Source of the DNA: Acinetobacter sp. A47
Lineage (GTDB): Bacteria; Pseudomonadota; Gammaproteobacteria; Pseudomonadales; Moraxellaceae
Direction: 5' to 3'
Length of the DNA stretch: 64,000 bases
Assembly (NCBI RefSeq): GCF_000805455.1
Contig: NZ_JSUS01000039.1
Coordinates: 1 to 64,000 of the forward strand
Under the pieces are notes generated by a model. That model made no database searches, was not told the origin of the DNA, and saw nothing but the letters and a program-made list of their open reading frames with translations. The position numbers and the translations under genes were made by a program. Shown here piece by piece: positions 46,479-54,631 of the stretch; positions within the stretch are counted from its first letter, which is position 1, and the number at the start of each line of letters is the position of its first letter.

Positions 46479-47253
46479 GACTCCTCTCCCGAGATTTTAA
46501 TTGTTGTTTTGCTTGCTCCCAGAGCTGATCCATTTCGGTCAGGCTCATGTCCTGCAAGTCTGTATTGAGCTGTTGTGCCTGTTGTTCCATGTAAGCAAAA
46601 CGACTTCTAAACTTATGAATCATGGCCAGCAGGGAAGCCTCACTCGACAGCCCCAGCTTTCTGCCGACATTGATTAATGAAAACAGGCAATCGCCAAACT
46701 CTTCCTGCATGGCACCGGTACTCTGGCTTTGAATGGCTGCGTGTAATTCGCCCAGCTCTTCATCCAGCTTGCCCCAGGCATCCCCGACCGTCTCGAAGTC
46801 GAAACCCAGTTGTGCCGCTTTTTTTTGAATTTCATGGGCCTGAATCAAGGCTGGGCCATGCTTAACCTCATCCAGACGCGACTGTACTTTACCCTGTTTT
46901 TCCTGTTGTTTGATGTGTTTCCACAGTTCGCTTACCTGCCCGGATGTGAGGTTCTGATATTTTTCTGCTTCAAAAACATGTGGATGGCGGCGCACCAGTT
47001 TTTCACTTATCGCATTCACCACATCCTGAAAATTAAATAATCCTTTTTCTTCAAACATTTGTGACTGAAACACTACTTGCAGCAACAGGTCACCGAGCTC
47101 ATTGCGAATCTCATCAATATCACCAGAACGCACGGCGGCCTCGACCTCATACGCTTCTTCAATGGCATAACGCGTCAAACTCTCTGGCGTTTGTTGTTGA
47201 TCCCATGGACATTTTTGTCTTAACTCTTGCATGATTGCCAATAACTTTTCCAT
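46447..47253 (-). CDS. mazG: Nucleoside triphosphate pyrophosphohydrolase MazG
   Basis: MazG hydrolyses NTPs to NMP and PPi and can lower ppGpp effects in E. coli. The 268-residue protein has two MazG domains. The first has LRQKCPWDQQQTPESLTRYAIEEAYEVEAA and the metal motif ELGDLLLQVVFQ (E-x2-D); the second has EEFGDCLFSLINVGRKLG. The ATG at 47253 has GAGG 5 bases upstream; a GTG two codons earlier is less likely. It lies near relA, as in E. coli and Pseudomonas, but two plus-strand genes stand between. Confidence 0.93.
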   Translation of the reverse strand: MEKLLAIMQELRQKCPWDQQQTPESLTRYAIEEAYEVEAAVRSGDIDEIRNELGDLLLQVVFQSQMFEEKGLFNFQDVVNAISEKLVRRHPHVFEAEKYQNLTSGQVSELWKHIKQQEKQGKVQSRLDEVKHGPALIQAHEIQKKAAQLGFDFETVGDAWGKLDEELGELHAAIQSQSTGAMQEEFGDCLFSLINVGRKLGLSSEASLLAMIHKFRSRFAYMEQQAQQLNTDLQDMSLTEMDQLWEQAKQQLKSRERSHDFAAGEQQI

Positions 47254-47355
47254 GATCACCTCGATACTGAATACGGCCAGATAGTTGCAGCCTGAACATG
47301 CTTATGCCTAATATACATGTAGGCAAAAAATATCAATATAAAGCAAGGGAAAGCA

Positions 47356-48132
47356 ATGCAACAGAGTGTTTTTATTAGTGGGGCCGCACAGGGAATCGGT
47401 GCTGAAATCGCCCGTCTTTTTTATCAACAAGGTTATAAAGTAGGAATCTATGACATCAATGAAGTACAGGCGCAGGCTTTAGCTTCAACACTTGGAAAGC
47501 ATGCAAAAGCAGGTTATCTGGATGTCAGTCATTATCAACAATGGCAAATTGCATTACAACAATTTCAACATTGGGCAGGTGAACTGAACATTCTGGTTAA
47601 CAATGCCGGCATTCTGCATTCGGGCGCTTTTGAAAATACGGATATTCTGGCGCATCACCGCACCATCGACATCAATATCAAGGGCCTGCTGAATGGCTGC
47701 CACGCTGCTTTGGCACATCTGCAACAGGCCAGCTTTGCCCGAGTGATTAACCTGTCCTCTGCTTCGGCCATTTATGGACAGGCAGATCTTGCTTCTTATT
47801 CGGCCAGCAAATTTGCTGTGCGCGGTTTAACTGAAGCACTGGATGTCGAATGGCAAAAATACAATATCCGTGTTCTGGATGTGATGCCGTTATTTGTACA
47901 TACCAGTATGGTGAACAATATGGATGCAGGCAGTATCCAGCATATCGGGGTAAGCCTCAGCGCTGCCGATGTTGCCAGACAGGTTCTGCATCTAGCCCGG
48001 CAGAAAGATCATGCCCTGCTTGCAACCCATACACCTGTGGGCATTAAAACCAAATTAATGTATCAACTGTCTAACCTGAGCCCACAGTTTTTAAACCGGA
48101 TCACCAACCTATTATTATCAAGAAAAAAATAG
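47356..48132 (+). CDS. Short-chain dehydrogenase/reductase
   Basis: The 258-residue protein is a classical SDR. It has the cofactor motif SGAAQGIGAEIARL (near 8), NNAGILHSG (near 85), Ser in NLSSASAIYG, and the YSASK catalytic Tyr-Lys (near 150). Asp at the end of strand 2 (IYDINEVQ) points to NAD(H). Substrate unknown. AAGGGAAA precedes the ATG. It interrupts the relA-mazG neighbourhood on the opposite strand. Confidence 0.9.
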   Translation: MQQSVFISGAAQGIGAEIARLFYQQGYKVGIYDINEVQAQALASTLGKHAKAGYLDVSHYQQWQIALQQFQHWAGELNILVNNAGILHSGAFENTDILAHHRTIDINIKGLLNGCHAALAHLQQASFARVINLSSASAIYGQADLASYSASKFAVRGLTEALDVEWQKYNIRVLDVMPLFVHTSMVNNMDAGSIQHIGVSLSAADVARQVLHLARQKDHALLATHTPVGIKTKLMYQLSNLSPQFLNRITNLLLSRKK

Positions 48133-48359
48133 TTTTAACGCCTTTGATACGCTATAAAATATCAAGGGAGACTTTTAAACCAGACAAATCAGTCTTCAAC
48201 ATTTTATAAGTGAGCAATAAAATCCTTCACATTGATTTAAAACAAAAACAGCAAAACCTTTAAAAACACTTAGATTGTTAATTATTAAGGTTTTTTATGT
48301 CAAAAAAATAAATATATTTTTTTATTATTATGCCACCCTTCTTTTCGAGGGAATTAATA
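48133..48359 (+). promoter_or_regulatory. AT-rich gap before the exported Cys protein
   Basis: This gap carries no gene. AAAACCTTTA (near 48256) and TTAAGGTTTT (48287-48296) can pair over about 9 bases with a long loop and a T run, a possible weak terminator for the SDR gene. The rest is a very A/T-rich block (48297-48330) that may contain the promoter of the next gene. Confidence 0.3.
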
Positions 48360-48794
48360 ATGAAAAAATTATCAGTTTTAACTTTAGCTGCAACCATGTC
48401 TTTTTCAGCATGGGCTGCAAACGAAAACACCAATAAGGCATTTTCAACCACTGAATTAAAAGCCATGAGCTGCGCTGATCTTTCTGTTGAACAGGCCAAT
48501 GCCAAACGTGAACTTGCTGAGGCAGAAAAGAATATTGCAAACATCAATGCAAATGCACAATCACCAGCTAAAGCCGTGAGCAAATGGGCAGGCCTTGCAA
48601 GTGGGGCGATTAGTGCTTTTGCAGGTAATTCGGAAAAAGCAGCCAAGGTCGGGCAAATTGCACAAAACATTGCAGGGGAAGAAGATAGCTCTGATGCTGG
48701 CAACCTGACATTACAGCAGGCAATTAAAGCAAAGGCTCAAACCAATATTGATAACATGACGGTTTATCAAAAAAGCAAAAAGTGCAAAATCTAG
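48360..48794 (+). CDS. Exported helical protein with two mature cysteines
   Basis: I do not know this family. The 144-residue precursor has a clear signal peptide (1-19, cleavage after AWA). The mature part is Ala/Lys/Asn/Glu-rich and helical, with one Cys near the start (AMSCADLS) and one at the end (KKCKI), a layout that suggests a single disulfide joining the two ends. A short Gly/Ala segment (WAGLASGAISAFAGN) sits in the middle. GAGG lies 9 bases before the ATG at 48360. It is likely periplasmic. Confidence 0.75.
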   Translation: MKKLSVLTLAATMSFSAWAANENTNKAFSTTELKAMSCADLSVEQANAKRELAEAEKNIANINANAQSPAKAVSKWAGLASGAISAFAGNSEKAAKVGQIAQNIAGEEDSSDAGNLTLQQAIKAKAQTNIDNMTVYQKSKKCKI

Positions 48795-48848
48795 TTTAAA
48801 TGATCTTTTATGATTAAAGGCCAAAACCGGGAATTAATCATAAACAAT

Positions 48849-48877
48849 AAAACCTGCAAGGCTTGCAGGTTTTATTG
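48849..48877. terminator. Terminator downstream of relA
   Basis: AAAACCTGCAA, loop GGC, TTGCAGGTTTT: a perfect 11-bp stem with A and T runs, 20 bases after the relA stop and also downstream of the exported protein. Confidence 0.85.
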
Positions 48878-48892
48878 GTCAACACAGATATA

Positions 48893-51199
48893 TTAACTGC
48901 CCTGGACTAAACGTCTTGCGCTGATAATCCCCGGTTGCTGCTCTAAACGGGCCAGCAAACGTGACAACTGCGCCAGGCCTTTGACTTCAATCAATAGTTT
49001 CATATTGGCAATACCATCTGCTTCAGAAATGGTATTGACCTGACGGATATTGATCTGGTCGGAGAAAATCACCTGGGTCAGATCTTTGAGTAAACCACGA
49101 CGATCATAGGCTTCCACCACAATCTGTACACTCTGACCACGCGTCGGCTGCATTTCCCAATCGGCTTCAACTGCCCGCTCAGGCTCTTGGGTGGTCATGC
49201 GCAGATAGTCCGGACAGGCAACCTTATGAATACTCACCCCACGATTCAAGGTGATATATCCCCCGATCGATTCACCATGGACAGGCTGGCAACACTGCGC
49301 AATATGCAGTTCAACATTATCCAGACCATCAATCAGGATACCGTGTGCAGACAGGGTATGGCTGGCACGAGGGTTTAAAGCCGGTTTTAGCACCAGTTCA
49401 GGTTCATCCTGATCCAGATGCATCTGACGATTAACCTGATTCATCAAGGCATGCAGGCTGACATCACCGCTGACCAGTGCCACCAGAATATCATCGCCCG
49501 ATTTCAGGTTGAAATGGGAGGAGTAATCTTTCAGGTCAATACTTTTCGGGTGGATCGCCAGACGTGCCAGCTCCTTGTTGAGCAGTTCACGGCCTACCTC
49601 GACATTCTTGCTACGGTCTTGCTGTCTAAACCAGTGACGTAACTTGTCACGTGCCCGTGCGGTCTTGATATACCCCAGAGAGTTTACCAGCCAGTCCCGG
49701 TTAGGCTCACGATCTTTCTTGGTTAAAATCTCGACCTGCTCGCCCGTCTTTAACATATAGGTTAACGGGACATAACGCTGGTTCACCCGCGCTGCATAGC
49801 ATTTGTTGCCCACTTCGGTGTGAACATGGTAAGCAAAGTCCAGCACGGTTGAGCCACGCGGTAACTCCTTGATGTCACCATCACGGCTAAATACATAGAT
49901 CTTTTCAAAATTTTCAAAATCCTGAATCTGATCAATGCTGTTGGACTCTTCATCTTCAGTATGCGGTGTGGTTTCAGTACGTTCCTGATAATGCTCAAGC
50001 ACAGCACGTAATGAATGCAAGCGATCATTAAAAGAATGATCGGTATTCTTGGCGCCTTCCTTATAGTTAAAATGTGAACACACCCCAAGCTCGGCTTCGT
50101 TGTGCATTTCAAAGGTACGGATCTGGACTTCCAGAGATTTATTCTCTGCAATCACAGCCGTGTGCAAGGAGCGATAACCGTTGGCTTTAGGATTGGTGAC
50201 ATAGTCATCAAACTGGTTCGGAATGTGACGCCAGATCTGGTGCACAATGCCCAGAGCGTGATAGCAGTCGGGAACGCTCTTGACCAGAACACGTACAGCA
50301 CGGATATCATAAAGCTGATCGAAACTGAGGTTCTTGCTTTTCATTTTCCGGTAGATCGAATAAATGTGCTTTACGCGCCCCGAAATTTCAGCCTGAATAT
50401 TATAAGCGGCCAGTTCATTTTTCAGCTTGTCAATCACAAACTGGATATATTGCTCTCGCTCCAGACGTTTCTCATTGAGCAGAGAGGCAATTTCTTTATA
50501 ACGCTCTGGTGCCAGATAACGGAAAGCGAGATCTTCCAGCTCCCATTTCAGCTGGGCGATCCCCAGACGATGCGCCAGTGGTGAATAGATGGTGAGAATC
50601 TCGCGAGCGACCCGTTCCTGACGCTCTTTGCTGGCGGTGGCCAACTCACGCAAGGCATAGGTACGCTCGGCCAGTTTGATCAGCACAACCCGGACATCTT
50701 CTGTCACAGAGATCAGCATCTTATAGATGCCGTTCAGGTGTTCACGCTGGTTATTGTTAAAGTGATCTTCTAAACGTTTATTCTTTTCAATCAGTTCTGA
50801 CAGTTTACCCATCGCAAGCGTGCCTTTTACCAGCATCAGCACCTGCTCGCCAAACTGTTGTTGAATATCCTCTAAAGTAATGAGGCCTTCACGTACACTA
50901 CGATATAACACTGCCGCTGAAAGCGTGTCTTCATCGACATGTAAATGCGCTAAAATATCCGCCATTCCAATACCGGTACTAAAGGTATTGATCCGGTGAT
51001 TGGCCGTTGCCTGTAACTCTTTTGCCAAGGTAAGCTCTGCAACTCGTTGTAGTTGTTCCAGCTCGGCCCCATCCAAAATACCACGCACCCGGTCTAGCCA
51101 AGACACTAGACTACTTTGCGCTTCAGCGGCATGTTCTACAGTCGCTTCCTCGGACAACTCTTGGAGTGGCCCAGGTAACTGTTCACGTACTGTGACCAT
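48893..51199 (-). CDS. relA: GTP pyrophosphokinase RelA
   Basis: RelA makes (p)ppGpp when uncharged tRNA enters the ribosome. The 768-residue protein has an N-terminal hydrolase-like domain in which the His-Asp and Glu-Asp metal residues are lost (region 68-110 reads AVLYRSVREG), so it should not hydrolyse ppGpp. The synthetase domain has GRVKHIYSIYRKM and FDQLYDIRAVRVLV (near 290) and NPKANGYRSLHTAV. TGS (GSTVLDFAYHVHT), a Cys-rich zinc-finger-like part (HIAQCCQPVHGE) and a C-terminal ACT domain follow. It lies 31 bases after rlmD. Confidence 0.93.
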   Translation of the reverse strand: MVTVREQLPGPLQELSEEATVEHAAEAQSSLVSWLDRVRGILDGAELEQLQRVAELTLAKELQATANHRINTFSTGIGMADILAHLHVDEDTLSAAVLYRSVREGLITLEDIQQQFGEQVLMLVKGTLAMGKLSELIEKNKRLEDHFNNNQREHLNGIYKMLISVTEDVRVVLIKLAERTYALRELATASKERQERVAREILTIYSPLAHRLGIAQLKWELEDLAFRYLAPERYKEIASLLNEKRLEREQYIQFVIDKLKNELAAYNIQAEISGRVKHIYSIYRKMKSKNLSFDQLYDIRAVRVLVKSVPDCYHALGIVHQIWRHIPNQFDDYVTNPKANGYRSLHTAVIAENKSLEVQIRTFEMHNEAELGVCSHFNYKEGAKNTDHSFNDRLHSLRAVLEHYQERTETTPHTEDEESNSIDQIQDFENFEKIYVFSRDGDIKELPRGSTVLDFAYHVHTEVGNKCYAARVNQRYVPLTYMLKTGEQVEILTKKDREPNRDWLVNSLGYIKTARARDKLRHWFRQQDRSKNVEVGRELLNKELARLAIHPKSIDLKDYSSHFNLKSGDDILVALVSGDVSLHALMNQVNRQMHLDQDEPELVLKPALNPRASHTLSAHGILIDGLDNVELHIAQCCQPVHGESIGGYITLNRGVSIHKVACPDYLRMTTQEPERAVEADWEMQPTRGQSVQIVVEAYDRRGLLKDLTQVIFSDQINIRQVNTISEADGIANMKLLIEVKGLAQLSRLLARLEQQPGIISARRLVQGS

Positions 51200-51230
51200 A
51201 CCTTTCTCCTCTGGATATGTAACTCATTTT

Positions 51231-52640
51231 TTAATCGTTTATCTCTTCGATTTTTTCAAGCTGCTCAACTTTTTCAAACAGGGCGATGGATTCAACATGC
51301 TCAGTATGTGTAAACATGTCCATGACCGCCGCTTTCTTCAATTGATAGCCATATTGTGCCAGTACACCTGCATCCCTTGCCAGTGTGGATGGATTACATG
51401 AAACATAAACGATTCTTTTCGCTCCAAAATTAGGCACATATTGCATGACTTCAAATGCACCTGATCTTGGAGGATCAATTAATAATGCATCAAATCCCTG
51501 TTTCGCCCAAGAATGATGCGAAAAGTCTTTTGTTAAATCTTGTGAAAAGAATACTGCCTGTGACAGATGATTTGCTTTCGCATTATCTGTCGCCCGCTGT
51601 ACCATCTCTTCACTTGCTTCAACACCAATCACCTGCCCGTCCTCACCCACACAACGTGCCATCGGAAGCGAGAAGTTGCCCAGTCCACAGAACAGGTCAA
51701 GCACCCGTTCTCCTTTGTGTAATTGAAGCAATTCACATGCCAGGTGGATCATTTTTGCATTTACGCCACTATTCACCTGGGTAAAATCTAACGGTGAAAA
51801 TGCAAATCTGACTGCAAATTCATCCAGGCTATAATGCAGGCGCATCGCTGCCTGTGAATCATCTACGCGATGTAAACTATCTACCCCTTTCGGCTGTAAA
51901 TATAACTGCCATCCCTTGAGTAACGTAAACTGACGTAATTGGTTGACATCCGACAGTGTTAATTCATCCAGATGACGAATCAGCAATGCAACCTCGGTGT
52001 CGCCCATGGCCAATTCTATATGACCAATATGGGCTTTGCCTGTAAGACTTTCGAGTAATTTTTTCAGTTCCGGCAAACTTTCAGACAGGCTCCGGTCCAG
52101 AACCATGCATTGCTGAACCGCAGTCAGATGGTTACTGTGATGCTCACGAAAGCCCATCACCAAACGGTTCTGCTTGGCAATATAACGCACCCCGATACGG
52201 GCCCGACGGCGGTAATCCGGCCGGTCTGAACGGACAGGCTCAAGCCACTGCTCAGGCTGCAAGCCGGCAAAGTGCTGTAAATGTGACTTCAGCACGTTCT
52301 GCTTCAATAAAATCTGCTCATCAGGATGGATATGTTGCAGGCTACAGCCCCCGCATACCCCAAAATGCGGGCAGACAGGATCAACCCGTCCTTCGGCCGC
52401 CTGACTTTCCAGCCTGATCATGTCGGCTTCTTCCAGCCGGGAAGTCTGGTTGGTAATCTTGGCCTGTACCGTTTCCCCAACCAGCCCATAGCGAATAAAC
52501 ACCTTCTTGCCATGTTTTTCTTTCGGATGATCGGGATGGGTTCCATAATGCGCGATGCCGCGCCCCTCATGAGAAAATGCTTCGATCTGAAAGGTATAGG
52601 TTGGATACTGGGCGGGGCGATGTTTCGCTTTGTGTTTCAA
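51231..52640 (-). CDS. rlmD: 23S rRNA (uracil-1939-C5) methyltransferase
   Basis: RlmD methylates U1939 of 23S rRNA with SAM. The 469-residue protein has an N-terminal TRAM domain, the iron-sulfur cysteines [10 protein letters not shown] with a fourth in VQQCMVLD, a SAM motif [14 protein letters not shown] (near 320), IDPPRSGA and the catalytic Cys in [12 protein letters not shown]. Length is close to E. coli (433). It starts 9 bases after the exonuclease gene, and relA follows, the rlmD-relA order of Pseudomonas and E. coli. Confidence 0.95.
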   Translation of the reverse strand: MKHKAKHRPAQYPTYTFQIEAFSHEGRGIAHYGTHPDHPKEKHGKKVFIRYGLVGETVQAKITNQTSRLEEADMIRLESQAAEGRVDPVCPHFGVCGGCSLQHIHPDEQILLKQNVLKSHLQHFAGLQPEQWLEPVRSDRPDYRRRARIGVRYIAKQNRLVMGFREHHSNHLTAVQQCMVLDRSLSESLPELKKLLESLTGKAHIGHIELAMGDTEVALLIRHLDELTLSDVNQLRQFTLLKGWQLYLQPKGVDSLHRVDDSQAAMRLHYSLDEFAVRFAFSPLDFTQVNSGVNAKMIHLACELLQLHKGERVLDLFCGLGNFSLPMARCVGEDGQVIGVEASEEMVQRATDNAKANHLSQAVFFSQDLTKDFSHHSWAKQGFDALLIDPPRSGAFEVMQYVPNFGAKRIVYVSCNPSTLARDAGVLAQYGYQLKKAAVMDMFTHTEHVESIALFEKVEQLEKIEEIND

Positions 52641-52649
52641 AAGATAAAC

Positions 52650-53471
52650 CTAATTTTCTGGCGCAAAAGTGTCGGCAGTAAATACAGTATATTGCGATGT
52701 TTGTTGCCATATCTGTAAAAATTCTGCTTGTTGCGTTTGAGTTTGTAAATAATCAACCGTGGCCTGAACCAGCTGCTGATGATCTTTTTGACTGAGCTGA
52801 CCTTTGAGCAATAGCCAGCGAAGATAGATCAGCCATGTATTTAAGACATCACCTTCACAATAACTGGTCAGTTTAAGCCATTGTTCAGTCCGTATGTATT
52901 CTGGTACATGGTAGCCCATCTCTCCGCGCTTGCCCGGAAAACCGAGTAAACAGGCGATGTCATCCAGCTTCTGGAAATTGCGCCCATTAAACATCGCCAT
53001 CACATCCATCAGGTCAACATGACGGTGGTGATAACGGTTTTGATAATTGTTGTAGCGTTTTTGCTGGTTGATTTCACCCTGGTCAAACAGGCTTGGTGCA
53101 GACAGCCCATGATACATGGCACGAAACAGGATCACAGGCAAATCAAACTGCGAGCCGTTCCAGCTCACCAGCGTCGGCTGTTTCTTGTCAAAAATAGACA
53201 GGAACTTGGCCAGCATTTCGGCCTCGGTATTTTGCTCCTGACTAAATGAAAACAGGCGCAAGCCCTTTTCATCAATCCACAGTCCGGAAATACAGGCGAT
53301 CTCATGTAAAGGCAGTCGCTGGAAGTCCATACCGGACTCCTGTCGACGAAGCTTGGTCAGGGCTTGCTCCACGTCACTTTCGGGCAAATCCAGATGATAA
53401 AGATGAGCCCCCGCCTTTAAATCGGTCAGGGTTTCAATATCAAAAACTAAAATCGGAAAGCGTAAGCTCAT
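52650..53471 (-). CDS. Predicted 3'-5' exonuclease (PolB-like exo2 type)
   Basis: This 273-residue protein has a DEDD-type exonuclease fold without a polymerase. Motif I is VFDIETLTD (Asp-Glu, near residue 9), motif II is LVSWNGSQFDLPVI (Asp), and the third includes YCEGDVLNTWLIYLRWLLL (Tyr/Asp). This layout matches the predicted PolB-like exonuclease group. Its RNA or DNA substrate is unknown. It lies upstream of rlmD-relA on the same strand and probably shares the transcript. Confidence 0.85.
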   Translation of the reverse strand: MSLRFPILVFDIETLTDLKAGAHLYHLDLPESDVEQALTKLRRQESGMDFQRLPLHEIACISGLWIDEKGLRLFSFSQEQNTEAEMLAKFLSIFDKKQPTLVSWNGSQFDLPVILFRAMYHGLSAPSLFDQGEINQQKRYNNYQNRYHHRHVDLMDVMAMFNGRNFQKLDDIACLLGFPGKRGEMGYHVPEYIRTEQWLKLTSYCEGDVLNTWLIYLRWLLLKGQLSQKDHQQLVQATVDYLQTQTQQAEFLQIWQQTSQYTVFTADTFAPEN

Positions 53472-53485
53472 CTTGACATCTCTTT

Positions 53486-53555
53486 AAATCCCTCCCTAGC
53501 TCCCTTGATCTAAGGGAGAAAGCCCCCCCTTTTTTCCAGGAGGTATTAGAGGGAG
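53486..53555. repeat. REP-like structured palindromic element
   Basis: Between cysM and the exonuclease gene lies a block with nested inverted repeats: outer TCCCTC/GAGGGA (53489-53494, 53549-53554), inner CTCCCTT-GATCT-AAGGGAG (53500-53518), and CCCCCC/GGAGG around a T run (53523-53543). The clover-like fold and C/G homopolymer strings are unlike the surrounding sequence. Acinetobacter genomes have dispersed elements of this look. It may also end the cysM transcript. Confidence 0.5.
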
Positions 53556-53558
53556 ACT

Positions 53559-54482
53559 CTAATCTTGAACTGAAAATAAACCCGTTGATAAATAACGGTC
53601 ACCGCGGTCACAGATAATGCAGACAATCACTGCACCTGGAGTTTCTTCGGCAAGTTTAATGGAGGCCCACACCGCACCACCTGAAGATGTGCCTGCGCTG
53701 ATCCCTTCGGTACGCGCCAGCTTACGCATGGTTTTTTCTGCTTCAATCTGGGGAATATCAATAATACGGTCGACACGACTGCGGTCAAAAATGGTAGGCA
53801 GATATTCTTGCGGCCAGCGGCGAATGCCGGCAATGCTTGAACCATCTGAAGGTTGCAGCCCCACAATCTGGATATCCGGATTTTGTTCTTTCAGGTATTT
53901 GGATACCCCCATGATGGTACCGGTAGTACCCATTGAGCTGACAAAATGGGTAATCTTGCCGCCAGTCTGTTTCCAGATCTCGGGACCTGTGGTCAGGTAA
54001 TGGGCCTCGACATTGTCCGGGTTACCAAACTGGTTCAGCACAAAGCCCTTGCCTTCGGCCTGCATTTGCATCGCGAGGTCACGCGCGCCTTCCATCCCCT
54101 GCTGCTGAGTCACTTCAATCAACTCTGCCCCATAAGCCAGCATGGCATCTTTACGTTCCTGACTCATGTTGTTCGGCATGATGAGCTTCATTTTATAGCC
54201 GCGCATGGCCGCCACCATCGCCAAAGCAATACCCGTATTACCACTGGTGGCTTCAATCAGGGTATCGCCCGGACGGATCTGACCGCGCTTTTCGGCCTGT
54301 ACAATCATATTGTAGGCAGGACGGTCCTTGACCGAACCTGCCGGGTTATTGCCTTCCAATTTTGCCAATACCGTGGCCTGAGTGTGACACGCTAAACGCT
54401 GCAAACGTACTAAAGGGGTTTTACCGACATACTCATCCAGTAAAAATTCATCTGCTAAAAAATCAGTTTGCGTATTCGTCAT
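53559..54482 (-). CDS. cysM: Cysteine synthase B
   Basis: CysM makes cysteine from O-acetylserine and sulfide or thiosulfate, with PLP. The 307-residue protein has the PLP lysine in NPAGSVKDRPA (near 45), TSGNTGIALAM, the phosphate loop SSMGTTGTIMGV (near 177) and SAGTSSGGAVWAS. RRWPQEYLP is typical of CysM over CysK. The ATG at 54482 is chosen; the in-frame extension to 54593 has no family match. It is divergent from gacS, the same pairing as in Pseudomonas. Confidence 0.95.
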   Translation of the reverse strand: MTNTQTDFLADEFLLDEYVGKTPLVRLQRLACHTQATVLAKLEGNNPAGSVKDRPAYNMIVQAEKRGQIRPGDTLIEATSGNTGIALAMVAAMRGYKMKLIMPNNMSQERKDAMLAYGAELIEVTQQQGMEGARDLAMQMQAEGKGFVLNQFGNPDNVEAHYLTTGPEIWKQTGGKITHFVSSMGTTGTIMGVSKYLKEQNPDIQIVGLQPSDGSSIAGIRRWPQEYLPTIFDRSRVDRIIDIPQIEAEKTMRKLARTEGISAGTSSGGAVWASIKLAEETPGAVIVCIICDRGDRYLSTGLFSVQD

Positions 54483-54631
54483 GATCGACACCGATATTAA
54501 GGTGGCGACTATTGTATGAAAAAAACAGCAATACTGCACCATTTCACTCTGCTTTTTATTGGCAAGCAGATGGCTGCGCTTACCGGAAAGCATGCTAAGA
54601 TGTTGCGCAGAATGATAAATCTGACCGAACT

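Noticed and set aside
50102..50584. Plus-strand frame of 160 codons inside relA
   Set aside because: Antisense to the conserved synthetase domain and without a ribosome-binding site.
54483..54593. N-terminal extension of CysM to 344 residues
   Set aside because: The extra 37 residues match no CysM and run into the gacS-cysM promoter region; the ATG at 54482 fits the family.
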